Shown piece after piece: positions 13,801 through 21,430 of a stretch of 64,000 nucleotides of DNA. Within the stretch, counting starts at the first letter, position 1. Each line of letters begins with the position of its first letter. Made by a program: the position numbers and the translations under genes. Under the pieces are notes generated by a model. It searched no databases, was not told where the DNA came from, and saw only the letters and a program-made list of their open reading frames with translations. This DNA is from Saxidomus purpurata (lineage: Eukaryota; Mollusca; Bivalvia; Venerida; Veneridae): positions 28,876,935 to 28,940,934 of the forward strand of contig JAFMSR010000008.1 in NCBI GenBank assembly GCA_022818135.1. The letters are read 5' to 3'.

Positions 13801-14428
13801 TGTATTTGTATATCATGGCTTTTGCTGTCATGTCATGCATGATATTAGTATTTTGATACTACATTTTGTACACTACATGTATGCTGTATCAACTATATTC
13901 AATTGTATCGTTAGTGGGGTCCATCATGTTGGCTGATCTATATGTAATATCCCACCATGAAAGTTGTCATCAAATAGCTTCATCACATATACATGTACAT
14001 CTACTGTGTTTACAAAGTTTATGAATACATCAGGAGATGTCATATCCAAATCGAGAAATAACAAATTAGTATTACATCTGTATCAAAATACATGTATAGA
14101 AAAATTACATTTGTTCTCCCATACAGATGTTTTGTAGTAAAAAAGTCGCAGGAACTGGAAGTGAGTGATAAAATGTAATCTATGTTAGATAATTATATGT
14201 AAAAGCGTTATACATGTACATTAGTGTGACTGTGAGGTTACCTTGTAGGTGCGAGAACTTTCTGGCTTTTAAGTGTCTGTATGTAGGATTGTTTCAGTAG
14301 CCTTTCTTGCAGTTCAAGTCTCTGGGTATGGGAAATAATTCCAAACTTGTGCACTATGGGGATCTTTGTGATAGGCATTTTGCCTCACTGCACTTGCTCA
14401 GTACTGCAAATTGGTCACATAGTTACAT
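1631..14428 (-). CDS. TMEM232: TMEM232 orthologue, multi-exon gene, partial at its 3' end
   Basis: Recognised from the N-terminal translation MPITKIPIVHKFGIIS followed by LEQCAQKMLERAKRR, GKHVNLPMAWTELAQLAQC, PALFFLAETMLYWL and GWHWEVAITYTDILADICLH, which match vertebrate TMEM232 in order. Coding exons on the minus strand: 14242-14378, 13471-13582, 12873-12978, 10491-10648, 9031-9130, 7995-8161, 7153-7367, at least 5791-5939 (running into the N gap), 5262-5373, 4237-4377, 3644-3797, 2266-2503 and 1631-1812. All have GT-AG borders and every junction I can test keeps phase. About 657 codons are visible, already near the human length, and the gene is not finished. Vertebrate TMEM232 is testis-enriched and needed for a normal sperm flagellum. 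Despite the name, no convincing membrane span is visible, only short hydrophobic helices. Unusual: a Ser/Thr/Glu-rich insert of about 185 residues encoded by four exons. Divergent from LYRM7. Confidence 0.93.
2266..2503 (-). CDS. TMEM232: TMEM232 coding exon
   Basis: Encodes GINGWHWEVAITYTDILADI followed by EIQKVALMGFNQDIADPFKR, aligned with human WAWNVVYIYTTVLGEICLY / LRKTALIGF. 238 bases; acceptor CGTAG, donor GTATGC; begins at a codon boundary and leaves one base. Confidence 0.93.
3644..3797 (-). CDS. TMEM232: TMEM232 coding exon, disordered insert, part 4
   Basis: Encodes a Thr/Ser/Gly/Ala-rich stretch (TRAMTQGSRTTAATGESF ... SEASTVQTYTNAV). Its phases fit the exons on both sides exactly, but there is no counterpart in human TMEM232. 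Donor GTAAGT. Confidence 0.8.
4237..4377 (-). CDS. TMEM232: TMEM232 coding exon, disordered insert, part 3
   Basis: Encodes GEVSPSRPAVSAAFKREVSF and DATKYDAVRKMSPKSTTP. It starts with one base and ends with two, matching the neighbouring exons. A second frame is also open across it; the chosen frame is the only one that keeps phase with both neighbours. Confidence 0.8.
5262..5373 (-). CDS. TMEM232: TMEM232 coding exon, disordered insert, part 2
   Basis: Encodes SSKGKSAELQSSYKDTDTSE followed by ASPPYVESPTKKDGSRK. Two overhanging bases at each end match exons 5791-5939 and 4237-4377. Donor GTAGGC, acceptor TTTTTACACAG. Confidence 0.8.
5791..5939 (-). CDS. TMEM232: TMEM232 coding exon, disordered insert, part 1; runs into N gap
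   Basis: Encodes ESYSFSSDETTPEDEASQAS and further Ser/Glu-rich sequence ending KTTSAT, then donor GTACAT. The exon start is hidden in the gap. The preceding exon ends in two bases (TG) that would form Trp with a G, as in human ...KKCWLDSVLALLVL. About 50 residues of that conserved segment are therefore expected in the gap. Confidence 0.82.
5940..6439. other. assembly gap of 500 N
   Basis: Exactly 500 Ns, a round number that suggests a fixed-size scaffold gap, so the true length is unknown. It removes the start of one TMEM232 exon and the left part of a tandem repeat. Confidence 0.99.
6440..6945 (-). repeat. tandem-core dispersed repeat (~160 bp units) beside the gap
   Basis: About three copies of a unit containing TGACCTTGACCTTTGAGG, AGGGAC.TGGGTCTTGCA, GACACGT..TCTTGATGTGCT and TGACAAAGTTAC, spaced about 155-170 bases apart. 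The right side ends with a degenerate inverted tip, TATGCCACCCTTTGGGGGCATA. I believe this family is common in bivalves. Tandem repetition beside the gap probably caused the assembly break. Confidence 0.85.
7153..7367 (-). CDS. TMEM232: TMEM232 coding exon
   Basis: Encodes SVHDLSPTLWHALDVWRCTN and LTDALKALSHCGMGLVNES, matching human ISHALWNCLATWSC / LEHLVFHKNQL. 215 bases, ending with two bases of a split Trp codon. Donor GTAAGA. Confidence 0.92.
7995..8161 (-). CDS. TMEM232: TMEM232 coding exon
   Basis: Encodes GLQDCQEAYSPYPNALLSLR then FIITVGKIIMSDTQLEPGEI, matching human YFSEASYHKYPNIFSNVQFIL. Acceptor GTTTCAG, donor GTAAGT. Other frames of this stretch are also open but break phase. Confidence 0.92.
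8823..8896 (-). repeat. tRNA-like sequence, probable SINE head
   Basis: On the minus strand it reads GCCGGATAGCTCAGTCAGGA ... GGGTCCCGGGTTCGAGTC. This has a pol III A-box-like GATAGCTCAG and a near-perfect B box GGTTCGAGTC. The acceptor and anticodon stems pair poorly, so it is not a functional tRNA gene. It lies in a TMEM232 intron. Confidence 0.75.
9031..9130 (-). CDS. TMEM232: TMEM232 coding exon
   Basis: Encodes MGQLVFCRLFYHHMAGQLSG then QKEFKNRLFTYLD, matching human [30 protein letters not shown]. 100 bases, in phase with both neighbours; acceptor TTGTAG, donor GTAATA. Confidence 0.93.
10491..10648 (-). CDS. TMEM232: TMEM232 coding exon
   Basis: Encodes CLDVLIISLDQSPLEKYHIP then ALFFLAETMLYWLRTDAVHQ and YLRTGEIKLLK, strongly matching human ALNVLYASLDHASFNYDHLP / VLFFIAESVLYRL. 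158 bases; donor GTGATT is weak but the phase is correct. Confidence 0.94.
11338..12695 (-). mobile_element. Helentron-like tandem-core element, family 1, copy a
   Basis: In element orientation (minus) it begins AGCTCGACTATTCGGAGA, has a GTCGGC-type triplet run, then about seven ~166 bp units (TTTGGTTAAAGTTTTGCCTG, GTACTATCATGCACATATC, CAGTAACCACTTATGATATT). It ends in a hairpin GCTGTC-TTATG-GACAGC followed by TCTTGTT. No target duplication is visible; flanks read ATTATT | ATTTTAAG. The layout resembles pearl-type elements described in bivalves, thought to be Helitron-related. It lies in a TMEM232 intron. Confidence 0.75.
12873..12978 (-). CDS. TMEM232: TMEM232 coding exon
   Basis: Encodes RRAGLKDGGVGKHVNLPMAW then TELAQLAQCRGKIQE, close to human RRMGLNTLGSGKHVHLPTAW / TEVAYLAQCKGEIQD. 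106 bases; acceptor ATTTCAG, donor GTAATG. Confidence 0.95.
13471..13582 (-). CDS. TMEM232: TMEM232 coding exon
   Basis: Encodes NPLEVSEDFVQDYNNAKDFD then EKEKLEQCAQKMLERAK, matching human PLQVTEEFIEKYNSTKSSSE / REQLEEFARKTLERSK. 112 bases; begins with one base to complete Arg and ends on a codon boundary. Confidence 0.95.
14242..14428 (-). CDS. TMEM232: TMEM232 first coding exon with 5' UTR
   Basis: ATG at 14378-14376; coding part 14242-14378. Encodes MPITKIPIVHKFGIISHTQR then LELQERLLKQSYIQTLKSQK. The start is chosen because MPI.K.PIV.KFGIIS is the conserved TMEM232 N-terminus. Upstream, acceptor TTATTTCAG at 14429-14430 implies a spliced 5' leader. Donor GTAACC. Confidence 0.93.
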
Positions 14429-14583
14429 CTGAAATAAAACACCATAAATTGACAAATTTAAAGAACATACCATGAATAAAGTGATCCCTTTATAAACCCA
14501 CCGAATGTCACATATAAACAACAGACAGCATTAGCAAGAAAGCTGTTGTGCGACAAACAGGCTTTCCAGTAACAAGAACTTAC

Positions 14584-14680
14584 CTTTTCCCTAAAACTGG
14601 AAGCTTCTCTTTATCAACCTCTCGCAACTGAAGCAGATGCTCTAACCATAAGGCTACTGAGGTGGTGTTAACACCATATT
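14584..14680 (-). repeat. degenerate tRNA-like sequence; possible spliced leader segment
   Basis: Minus strand reads ACCTCAGTAGCCTTATGGTT AGAGCATCTGCTTCAGTTGC, an A-box-like tRNA head with a decayed B-box side. It ends at a strong donor (GGGAAAAG then GTAAGTT), so it might serve as a 5' UTR exon of TMEM232. Confidence 0.4.
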
Positions 14681-14754
14681 ATATCACAACTAAATTTATG
14701 AAAAGCGGAGAACTGTAAACAGTAATGTAGATCTTACACTAGCCCAACTAACTG

Positions 14755-15480
14755 TATGCCAAGGCTTTTTGCTAAATTACAGCCGCCCTTTGCAAAGACA
14801 GACATCTATGTCATATCAATTGGTAAAATTGGTCGGTCTTCAAGCAGCAGTCAAAATATTGAGGCTAATTTTAGACCTATTCTTGGCTTTGCCATGATGT
14901 CATACTGACCAGTTAACCAATCAGATTATTAGGTCGCTTTCATTTCTCCACTCGGTAAAAGGTGAAAACTCAGTCTTTATCGTCGACTCATATGCAGGTT
15001 TAAATTTATTTTAAATGAAAGAGAAAGCTTTTAACAACATAGAATTATTATAAAAACAATCTGATAGTTTCAAGGTATTGGAAGATCGTCGTCTTCTTTC
15101 ATTTCTAACCTTACTGATTGTACTATTCGAAGTTAAAGATGCATAGAGACCAGCGATTACAGCCGAGGAATCACCTTTCCCTAATGTAAATAATTTATCA
15201 GTACCTGGATGTGTGAAGCCGAGAATTCAGAGGCTTTGCTGGTGGATTGTAACATTATGCTTTTTGATTTGAAGCAAATTTTATAAAGGTCCGTCCATTA
15301 AGAGCAACTATGTTACCTTGTATTTGTGAACGAGACCTGTAACATTATGCCCTTTGATAGCCAAATATGGACAATGAGTTTGTGTTATATACGATTGCCG
15401 CCCTTCGGCAGACAAAGATGTAATGTCAGTTAGTAAAATGGGCCTGCATGCAGTCGAAATATTGAGACTAGCCCGAGGAC
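14755..15480. repeat. two copies of a short dispersed repeat upstream of TMEM232
   Basis: Both 14779-14880 and 15395-15475 contain a GCCGCCCTT..GCA/GACA motif, GTAAAAT.GG.C.G and GCAGTC(A/G)AAATATTGAG. A third copy in reverse orientation lies at 28018-28090. The class is unknown. Apart from these, 14430-15690 shows no coding sequence. Confidence 0.6.
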
Positions 15481-15694
15481 ATGAAGAAGAAATTCAGAAG
15501 CCAGCAGAACCGAAGCCACTGAATTTATTTGATATGCCAGGACAAAATGTCGCAACAAAAACTTTCTTTAGTTGATGACATTTGATTTGAATAATCTTAA
15601 ATCGAAATTTTCTTTAATACAAAATCAAAACTTACAGAAAGAAATAAATTTTCAGTTTCCATAGAATTTATGTACACTACGCACGCGCACTTAC

Positions 15695-15830
15695 CACCGG
15701 AAACAGTTTCTGACGGTGCTGATGTAAACATCACTTTTAGCATGTCTTTCATAAGTTCACGGCAAAAAGTAAGTTTAAGATATTTTTGCATTCTTCAGGG
15801 GGCAGGAAATATATCAAAGTGATAAATGTC
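15695..15830 (-). promoter_or_regulatory. candidate TMEM232 transcription start region / first non-coding exon
   Basis: A very strong donor (CCGGTG then GTAAGTGCGCG) on the minus strand at 15693-15694 ends a segment of about 100-130 bases with no essential open frame. Its position upstream of the start codon makes it a plausible 5' leader exon. No TATA box is obvious. Confidence 0.35.
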
Positions 15831-16053
15831 TTTTAATCTAAACATTGTATGCGTTCGTTTAGTTCACTAACATCATGAAACATGCCAAAAAAAAAAAGAT
15901 TCATTTTTGACCTCGTGCAGATAGTCCTACTTTCATGGTCAACAAGACATCAATTATTCAAGTGATGTTATTTTATGTTTTTTGATTATCTATCAAAATA
16001 TATTGCATTATTACCTTATAAACTCGCTGATCACTCGGTGAAATTATAACATC

Positions 16054-16403
16054 AACATGCTAGTCCAACTAATTGCTACTGTTGAACACCTCAACCAGCA
16101 AAAAATTAAGAAATCACATGAGACATATATTGAAAACATACTAGACATTCAACATTCAGAAAACACAAACACTAATAAATTCAACACCAAACGCCTCTAC
16201 TCACTTATAAAAAATGCCAGACAAGATAACCAAGATATTGCACCTCTTAAAGATCAGACAAATGGTAAAATCACCTCAGAAAATCTTGGTCAAGCAAATA
16301 TTCTGAATAAACAATTCCAGTCTGTTTTTTCAGGTGTTTCTCCCTTGTCTCTGTCCCAGCTTTGCAGGACTTCTCTAGGAAAAAAGAAATACCCTACAAT
16401 GCC
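16054..16403 (+). pseudogene. 5' part of an interrupted LINE (linker upstream of reverse transcriptase)
   Basis: The frame NTNKFNTKRLYSLIKNARQD then IAPLKDQTNGKITSENLGQA and NILNKQFQSVF is typical of the linker between endonuclease and reverse transcriptase in Jockey/CR1-type non-LTR retrotransposons. The endonuclease is absent, as expected for a 5'-truncated insertion. At 16403 the frame is cut by a Gypsy element. The same frame resumes after 21435, using one copy of the ATGCC duplication, so the two parts were once one element. Confidence 0.9.
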
Positions 16404-16592
16404 TGTTACATTATTGCCAGTGTTTAATCCAAGCTGATTCGCTACCTGTATTTATACTGCTGATAAGCAACGCCCACTGACCATTATATGAACTCACATT
16501 GATTTCTATCTGTGGGTCACTTTTCTTCCAGAATAAATCTAGTAAACATGAACGCTCACTTGCTCTTTCATTAAACCCATAACATCAAAACA
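16404..16592 (+). repeat. 5' LTR of the Gypsy element
   Basis: 189 bases, TG...CA ends. Contains AATAAA at 16532-16537, a likely polyadenylation signal. Same sequence and length as 21242-21430. Confidence 0.96.
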
Positions 16593-16603
16593 TGGTGTCA
16601 GAA
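16593..16603 (+). other. primer binding site, tRNA-Leu type
   Basis: TGGTGTCAGAA directly follows the LTR. It is complementary to the ...TTCTGACA-CCA 3' end common to several animal tRNA-Leu. Complementarity stops after 11 bases. Confidence 0.8.
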
Positions 16604-16700
16604 ATAAAGTGACTATCAAACAGAAATATTTAATGATATACTGAGGAATTACACATCATTTTCTGGACTTATCTTTGTGTAAAAGTGCCATTGTCAAAAG

Positions 16701-17618
16701 ATGGATTCACAAAATAATCCAAGAATGGATTGGGAGTCGAGGGACTTACCAAATGCGTTCAAACGCTTCAAAGAACATGCAGAATGCATGTTTGGCGGAC
16801 CACTTGAAAAGAAAACGGAAGAGTCAAAATGTAACTACCTTATGCTGTGGATGGGTGAAAAGGGAAGACAGATATTCTCCACATGGGACATAAGTGCTGA
16901 AGACAGGAAATTACTCAAAACCTACTATGATGGTTTTGCCAACTACTGTGAGCCTAAATCCAATCGGATATACAGTCGCTACAAACTAAAGTCGCAAATT
17001 CAACAGGAAGGAGAACCATTTGAGCAGTTTGTCACAGAACTGAAGCTCTTAGTCAAGGACTGTGGATATCCTGATACAATAAGAGAAGAAATGATTCGTG
17101 ATCATATTGTATTTGGTGTCAATTCACCAAAAATTCGTGAAAAATTGATAAATGAAGGATCAGGACTCACGCTGGAGAAATGTATTGACATTGCTCAGAC
17201 ATACGAATTAAGCCAGAGTCAGGCTAGAGACATAAATAGCCAAACGCAATCCGTAAGCACTGTTGGAAGACGGTCATCACAGAGATCTCAACAGCAGTTT
17301 CAAGAACGAAACCACCAAGGTCAAAATGAACCGAGTGGCAGGAAACCTCGAAAGAAGTACCAAATGAACTATCAAAATGGTCACCAACCTAGACATGACA
17401 GCTATAGTTCTGCGTGTGGAAAATGTGGACATAAACATTCGCAACGCGAAAAGTGCCCTGCTAAAGGGAAAGTTTGTTTATATTGTGGGAAACTCAACCA
17501 TTTTTCATCAGTGTGTAGACAAAAGGAATATAACAACAGAAACGTTCATGAGGTAAACAATTTTGATTCTACACCTGATCTTGATAACCCAGATTCTGAT
17601 TTTTCCCCTTCCCTCTAA
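16701..17618 (+). CDS. gag: Gag of the Gypsy element
   Basis: 305 codons from ATG to TAA. Residues 50-170 resemble the retrotransposon Gag capsid-like domain (YSRYKLKSQIQQEGEPFEQF, VTELKLLVKDCGYPD, IVFGVNSPKIREKLI). A basic Gln/Arg-rich stretch (190-225) follows, then two zinc knuckles: an irregular one at C239/C242/C252 and a canonical C-X2-C-X4-H-X4-C at C259, C262, H267, C272. It would package element RNA into particles. The frame is intact, and the stop codon is followed without frame change by pol. Confidence 0.95.
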   Translation: MDSQNNPRMDWESRDLPNAFKRFKEHAECMFGGPLEKKTEESKCNYLMLWMGEKGRQIFSTWDISAEDRKLLKTYYDGFANYCEPKSNRIYSRYKLKSQIQQEGEPFEQFVTELKLLVKDCGYPDTIREEMIRDHIVFGVNSPKIREKLINEGSGLTLEKCIDIAQTYELSQSQARDINSQTQSVSTVGRRSSQRSQQQFQERNHQGQNEPSGRKPRKKYQMNYQNGHQPRHDSYSSACGKCGHKHSQREKCPAKGKVCLYCGKLNHFSSVCRQKEYNNRNVHEVNNFDSTPDLDNPDSDFSPSL

Positions 17619-20600
17619 AGTGAAGAATTGTATGTTAATACAATTGAACACGACCCTATTTCCAACCAGGCCTTTGCCAAAGTTGTCATCTGTTCAAAAC
17701 CGGTCACATTTAAGATTGACACGGGTGCACAAGTTAATGTCCTCCCAAGGTCATTTCAAACATCTCTGAAGATAACAGGTCCTATTCAAAACACGCACAA
17801 ACGCCTCACTGCATATGATGGGACCCCACTGAAAGTAGATGGCTTCTTAAATCTACCTTGTCAGTACAATGGACAAAATTTTCATGAGGATTTTTACATA
17901 ATAGACACTAACTCAAGCCCAATACTAGGACTGCAGACTTGCCTGAGATTTAATCTCATTAAATTAGTCCTAGCTATGAACTCAACCTCTATTTACACAA
18001 AAGAATCTGTTGTAAATAAATACACAGATGTATTTCATGGAATAGGTCAGTTACCCGGGGAATGTGAAATTCACCTGCGAAATGATGTAACTCCAGTAAT
18101 CCATCCACCTCGTAAAGTTCCCATTGCAATAAGAAATAAATTAAAGACTGAGCTTGACCGAATGGAAAATCAAAACATCATAACAAAGGTCACAGAGCCT
18201 ACAGACTGGGTTAATAGTCTAGTCACGGTTGAAAAAGCCAACGGATCTCTTAGGATATGTTTAGACCCCAAAGATCTGAACAATGCAATCAAAAGGCCTC
18301 ACTATCCAAATAAAACATTAGATGATATCTTGCCTGAACTGTCAAACGCCACAGTGTTTTCCAAATTTGATGCACGTAGTGGTTATTGGTCCATTAAATT
18401 GACAGAACAGTCATCATATTTGACAACGTTCAATACACCCTTCCATAGGTACAGATTTTTGCGTTTGCCCTTTGGCATTTGTAATGCCAATGATCTTTTT
18501 CAGTCAAAAATGGATCAGTGCCTCGAAAACCTCCAAGGTGTTAGGACAATTGTTGATGATATTGTTGTCTATGGCAAAAATCATGAAGAACATGACCGAA
18601 ATCTCGACCAACTCATGATAAGATGTCGAGAAATGGGCATCAAACTAAATCCCGACAAAACAGAAGTAGGCAAATCCGAGATACCATTCTTTGGTCACCT
18701 CCTCACTTCACATGGTTTAAAAATGGACCCTTCAAAGGTCCAGGCAATTCAACAAATGCCTGCACCAACATCCAAGTCAGAACTTCAAACTATATTGGGA
18801 ATGGTTACATACCTACAAAGATTTGCACCTAACCTCTCTCAAATTACAGCGCCATTACGACAGCTTTTGTCTAAAGATGCTGAATTTAGATGGGATGCAC
18901 CCCAGGAGGAAGCCCTACAAAAGGTCAAAAATATTATCACGCAGAGCCCAGGGCCTGTACTTGCTTATTTCGATCCAAATAAGGAAGTTACCTTACAAGT
19001 AGATGCTTCCAAATATGGTCTTGCGGCAGTTCTTATGCAAGATGGTAGGCCAATATCATTTGCATCAAAGTCCCTCACCCCAACTGAGGTCAATTATGCT
19101 CAGATCACCAAAGAGCTATATGCTATCCTATTTGGATGTAAAAGATTCCATCAATACACATATGGCAGAAGTATTACATGTCAAAGTGACCATAAACTGC
19201 TTCTTGCCATATGGAAGAAAGGGCTACACTCAGCACCACTTCGCCTGCAGCGCATGCTTCTACAGCTGCAAAAATATGATATAAAGTTAATATTTATACC
19301 AGGTAAAGACATTCCACTTGCAGATACATTATCTCGCAAATTCTTACCTGACACATACCCAGAGATTGCAGAGGGTTTGGATATCAATGTACATGCTCTC
19401 ATCTCAAGCCTGCCTATAAGCGATCAAAAATTTGAGCTTATTAGGACAGCCACACAATCAGACATACAAATGCAAATGCTGAAACAGGTTATCCTTGAAG
19501 GTTGGCCCAATGACAGAGCCAACTGCCCCATTCAGTTATTAGAATTTTGGAACTTTCGGGACGAACTTTCTGTCATTGATGGTATAATCTTAAAAAGCTC
19601 AAAAATACTCATTCCCAAAGAGCTCAGACCTCTAATGCTTGAAAAGATTCATGACTCACACCTAGGGGTAGAAAAGTGTACACAGCGTGCACGGGAACTA
19701 CTTTTTTGGCCAAATATGCCAGCTGACATTAAGTCAACAGTACTAAAGTGTCCAATTTGCATCGAACACAGGTGCTCAAATGCTAAAGAGCCATTACAGC
19801 CTACAACAGTACCTGATAGACCATGGCAAATCTGTTCAACAGACTTGTTTCACTGGAACAACAGTGATTATATTCTGTTGGTTGATGCATACAGCAAATA
19901 TTTCGAAGTAAGCCAGCTAACAAGTACTAGCTCAAAATCTGTCATTGAAAAGTTGAAAGGTTACTTCAGCAGGCATGGGATTCCAGAGACATTGTATTCA
20001 GATAATGGGCCTTGTTATGCAAGTTTTGAGTTCAAGGATTTCTCTAAACAGTATGACTTCCTGCATGTTACGTCATCCCCAAATCATCAGTCAGGAAATG
20101 GTTTGGCTGAGGTAACAGTGAAAACAATCAAGTCCCTGTTTACAAAAACAAGGCAGGCTGGGAAAGATCCTTATCTAGCACTCCTTGAATATAGAAATGC
20201 CCCATTAGCCTGTGGGAAGTCCCCTTCACAATTATTAATGAGTAGACAGCTCCGGTCAACTCTGCCATTAATTTCCCAGAAACTTGAGCCTCATGTTCCC
20301 AATAAACAAATCATCAAAGAGAAAATGGTTAGGTCAAAGGAAAAATCAAAGTTTCATTATGACCAATCTACTAAACCCCTGAAACCCTTAGAAACTGGAG
20401 AGGCAGTAAGGATAAGGCAAGGCAAACAATGGTTACCAGCCATAGTTAAACAAAAAGAGCATGATAGATCATATCTTGTGGCAACTGAAAATGGAGCCAT
20501 TTACAGAAGAAATAGGCGTCACCTCCTCAAATCAAATGAACAGTCCTTTCAAGAACTAGATCATAATCTTATGTCACATACTCCTCCCATAGAGGACCAA

Positions 20601-20816
20601 CACAACTTCAATAACTCTGTGCCTAGTCCCGTGGTAAACAAATGGCCTGAAGGGTTAAAGACTCCAATTCAGACATCGACAACCCAGAATCCAACTATAT
20701 CCCCACAGAAGCCGAACAATCGCCTGTCAAAACCTACTCACCTTTATCCCAGAGCCCTGCCTCCCCTACATATACAACAAGATCAGGTCGTAGTGTTAAA
20801 CAGCCTCAAAGACTGA
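17619..20816 (+). CDS. pol: Pol polyprotein (protease, RT, RNase H, integrase) of the Gypsy element
   Basis: Open frame of about 1,065 codons, in the same frame as gag and starting right after its TAA. No ATG lies near the start; the first Met is past the protease. Residues counted from the TTG at 17628: protease DTGA 31-34; reverse transcriptase with FGICNAND (282-289) and catalytic VDD at 309-311 in place of the usual Y-x-DD; RNase H D459, E496, D521, D566; integrase zinc finger H675, H678, C708, C711; integrase D739, D792, E828 (D,D35E spacing); then a basic C-terminal region. No stop or frameshift inside. Expression needs readthrough of the stop or another route. Confidence 0.96.
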   Translation, partial: SEELYVNTIEHDPISNQAFAKVVICSKPVTFKIDTGAQVNVLPRSFQTSLKITGPIQNTHKRLTAYDGTPLKVDGFLNLPCQYNGQNFHEDFYIIDTNSSPILGLQTCLRFNLIKLVLAMNSTSIYTKESVVNKYTDVFHGIGQLPGECEIHLRNDVTPVIHPPRKVPIAIRNKLKTELDRMENQNIITKVTEPTDWVNSLVTVEKANGSLRICLDPKDLNNAIKRPHYPNKTLDDILPELSNATVFSKFDARSGYWSIKLTEQSSYLTTFNTPFHRYRFLRLPFGICNANDLFQSKMDQCLENLQGVRTIVDDIVVYGKNHEEHDRNLDQLMIRCREMGIKLNPDKTEVGKSEIPFFGHLLTSHGLKMDPSKVQAIQQMPAPTSKSELQTILGMVTYLQRFAPNLSQITAPLRQLLSKDAEFRWDAPQEEALQKVKNIITQSPGPVLAYFDPNKEVTLQVDASKYGLAAVLMQDGRPISFASKSLTPTEVNYAQITKELYAILFGCKRFHQYTYGRSITCQSDHKLLLAIWKKGLHSAPLRLQRMLLQLQKYDIKLIFIPGKDIPLADTLSRKFLPDTYPEIAEGLDINVHALISSLPISDQKFELIRTATQSDIQMQMLKQVILEGWPNDRANCPIQLLEFWNFRDELSVIDGIILKSSKILIPKELRPLMLEKIHDSHLGVEKCTQRARELLFWPNMPADIKSTVLKCPICIEHRCSNAKEPLQPTTVPDRPWQICSTDLFHWNNSDYILLVDAYSKYFEVSQLTSTSSKSVIEKLKGYFSRHGIPETLYSDNGPCYASFEFKDFSKQYDFLHVTSSPNHQSGNGLAEVTVKTIKSLFTKTRQAGKDPYLALLEYRNAPLACGKSPSQLLMSRQLRSTLPLISQKLEPHVPNKQIIKEKMVRSKEKSKFHYDQSTKPLKPLETGEAVRIRQGKQWLPAIVKQKEHDRSYLVATENGAIYRRNRRHLLKSNEQSFQELDHNLMSHTPPIEDQHNFNNSVPSPVVNKWPEGLKTPIQTSTTQNPTISPQKPNNRLSKPTHLYPRALPPLHIQQDQVVVLNSLKD

Positions 20817-21228
20817 CATATTAATACATTATTAATATTGATGCTAGATTGATTATTATATGCATATAATACACTGTATTATGATTATAATTGCCGTAAA
20901 GCATTTAACATTGAACATTTGATGTGCAGATTCATTACAATTATTTGGGATGTAATACATGTGTTATCATGGAAAGGTGCATTGCAGGTGAAATTGGAGC
21001 AATAAATAATCAATCAAACTGACATTACTCAGTGATGGTGTGAGAACACAACTTCTCTTACAAACATTATAACCGAGAGTAACACCATCAGAGTTCCAGA
21101 GTTGCATGAACAGTTTATAATAAAAGACTATCCCTGCTAATTAGCAGCTGAGAAAATCAGATAACCCAGAAATGAACTCTAGTGAATGAATCTCTCAATT
21201 CATTGATCAATATCTATTTCAATTTTCT

Positions 21229-21241
21229 AAAGAAAGGGAGA
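21229..21241 (+). other. polypurine tract of the Gypsy element
   Basis: AAAGAAAGGGAGA lies directly before the 3' LTR, the expected site for plus-strand DNA priming. The stretch 20817-21228 between pol and this tract holds no open frame worth noting. Confidence 0.85.
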
Positions 21242-21430
21242 TGTTACATTATTGCCAGTGTTTAATCCAAGCTGATTCGCTACCTGTATTTATACTGCTG
21301 ATAAGCAACGCCCACTGACCATTATATGAACTCACATTGATTTCTATCTGTGGGTCACTTTTCTTCCAGAATAAATCTAGTAAACATGAACGCTCACTTG
21401 CTCTTTCATTAAACCCATAACATCAAAACA
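21242..21430 (+). repeat. 3' LTR of the Gypsy element
   Basis: 189 bases, read by eye as identical to the 5' LTR. It is followed by the second ATGCC target duplication at 21431-21435. Confidence 0.96.

Larger units (their letters stand above)
16404..21430 (+). mobile_element. complete Ty3/Gypsy LTR retrotransposon, 5,027 bp
   Basis: Two 189 bp LTRs (TGTTACATTATTGCC ... CATCAAAACA) that I read as identical bound a gag and a pol frame. A 5 bp target duplication, ATGCC, flanks it (16399-16403 and 21431-21435). A primer site complementary to a tRNA-Leu 3' end follows the 5' LTR and a purine tract precedes the 3' LTR. The pol order PR-RT-RNaseH-IN places it in Ty3/Gypsy. The short LTRs and VDD reverse transcriptase motif suggest the mag/K02A2.6 side of the group (inference). 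No envelope-like frame is present. It is inserted inside an older LINE between TMEM232 and LYRM7. Confidence 0.97.

Noticed and set aside
20817..21228. Envelope gene of the Gypsy element
   Set aside because: No open frame of relevant size between pol and the polypurine tract; the element is a retrotransposon without env.
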